Assembly: GCA_013322215.1 (NCBI GenBank)
Contig: JAAMEZ010000022.1
Coordinates: forward strand, 186,001-250,000
Source of the DNA: Martinezella rhizogenes
GTDB taxonomy: Bacteria > Pseudomonadota > Alphaproteobacteria > Rhizobiales > Rhizobiaceae
Direction: 5' to 3'
DNA: 64,000 nucleotides
The notes under the pieces were generated by a model that saw only the letters and a program-made list of their open reading frames with translations, was not told the DNA's origin and made no database searches. Made by a program: the position numbers and the translations under genes. Position 1 is the stretch's first letter; the number at the start of each line of letters is the position of its first letter. Shown here in pieces: positions 63,974 through 64,000 of the stretch.

Positions 63974-64000
63974 GGTCGCTGCCTAATCAGAGAAGCGGGT

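Noticed and set aside
63974..64000. End of a small lipoprotein gene upstream of lysA
   Set aside because: On the minus strand an in-frame TAG at 63985-63987 could be its stop, but only a few codons are in the window, too few to support a call.

Overview
The window is a stretch of chromosome from a fast-growing rhizobium-type alphaproteobacterium (Rhizobium/Agrobacterium group). The evidence is a C4-pathway 5-aminolevulinate synthase, aerobic-type cobaltochelatase genes cobS-cobT, CpdR, a divergent arginase/Lrp pair, a TIGR02302-type protein beside lysA, a CTTGAC-N17-CTATAG promoter, and short CTAGAGC-bounded intergenic repeats of the kind common in these genomes. Coding density and base composition look uniform. 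I saw no prophage, insertion sequence, CRISPR array or defence island. The genus is an inference; the species cannot be named from this sequence.

Layout. 1-3.8 kb: end of an NAD-type formate dehydrogenase operon (alpha subunit, fdhD, fdsD), then an oxalate/formate-antiporter-like MFS protein. 3.8-8.1 kb: a soluble PAS-PAS chemoreceptor, a lone CheW, arginase and its divergent Lrp-type regulator. 8.4-15.1 kb: tamB and tamA for outer-membrane protein assembly, and a glycine-zipper lipoprotein. 15.4-19.2 kb: a form II (S-L-M order) CO-dehydrogenase-like molybdenum hydroxylase operon. 19.4-25.4 kb: hemA, a LysE/RhtB exporter behind a perfect 14-bp palindrome, a serine/threonine dehydratase paired with dxr, a BON protein, an Ivy-type lysozyme inhibitor, a GNAT enzyme and tRNA-Arg(CCT). 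25.5-33.5 kb: an M20 peptidase, a D-Ala-D-Ala carboxypeptidase, a His-rich COG0523 GTPase, tusA overlapping an L,D-transpeptidase lipoprotein gene, accA, xerD and a 55-residue membrane protein whose stop overlaps the xerD start.

33.6-42.9 kb: aroK-aroB-CNNM/CorC operon, a BolA protein, a J-domain protein, cobS-cobT, a phytase-esterase-like lipoprotein and an alpha/beta hydrolase. 42.9-53.6 kb: a YhhQ-like transporter, rpmB with a clear promoter, a DUF3108 protein, an EamA transporter, a CBM48-esterase, a DUF985 cupin with gloB, a methyltransferase, hisC-tyrC, GNAT, DUF2125 and ChaC proteins. 53.6-64 kb: PlsC-type acyltransferase, YdcF-like protein, ftsE-ftsX, a divergent one-TM protein, hpt, cpdR, a cupin, the TIGR02302 protein and lysA.

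Most genes are housekeeping or envelope functions. I found no convincing undescribed multi-gene system. The best leads are the repeat family that ends on the stop codons of two neighbouring genes, the palindrome upstream of the LysE exporter, the small protein coupled to xerD, and TTAACCAAT boxes between ftsE and a divergent membrane protein.
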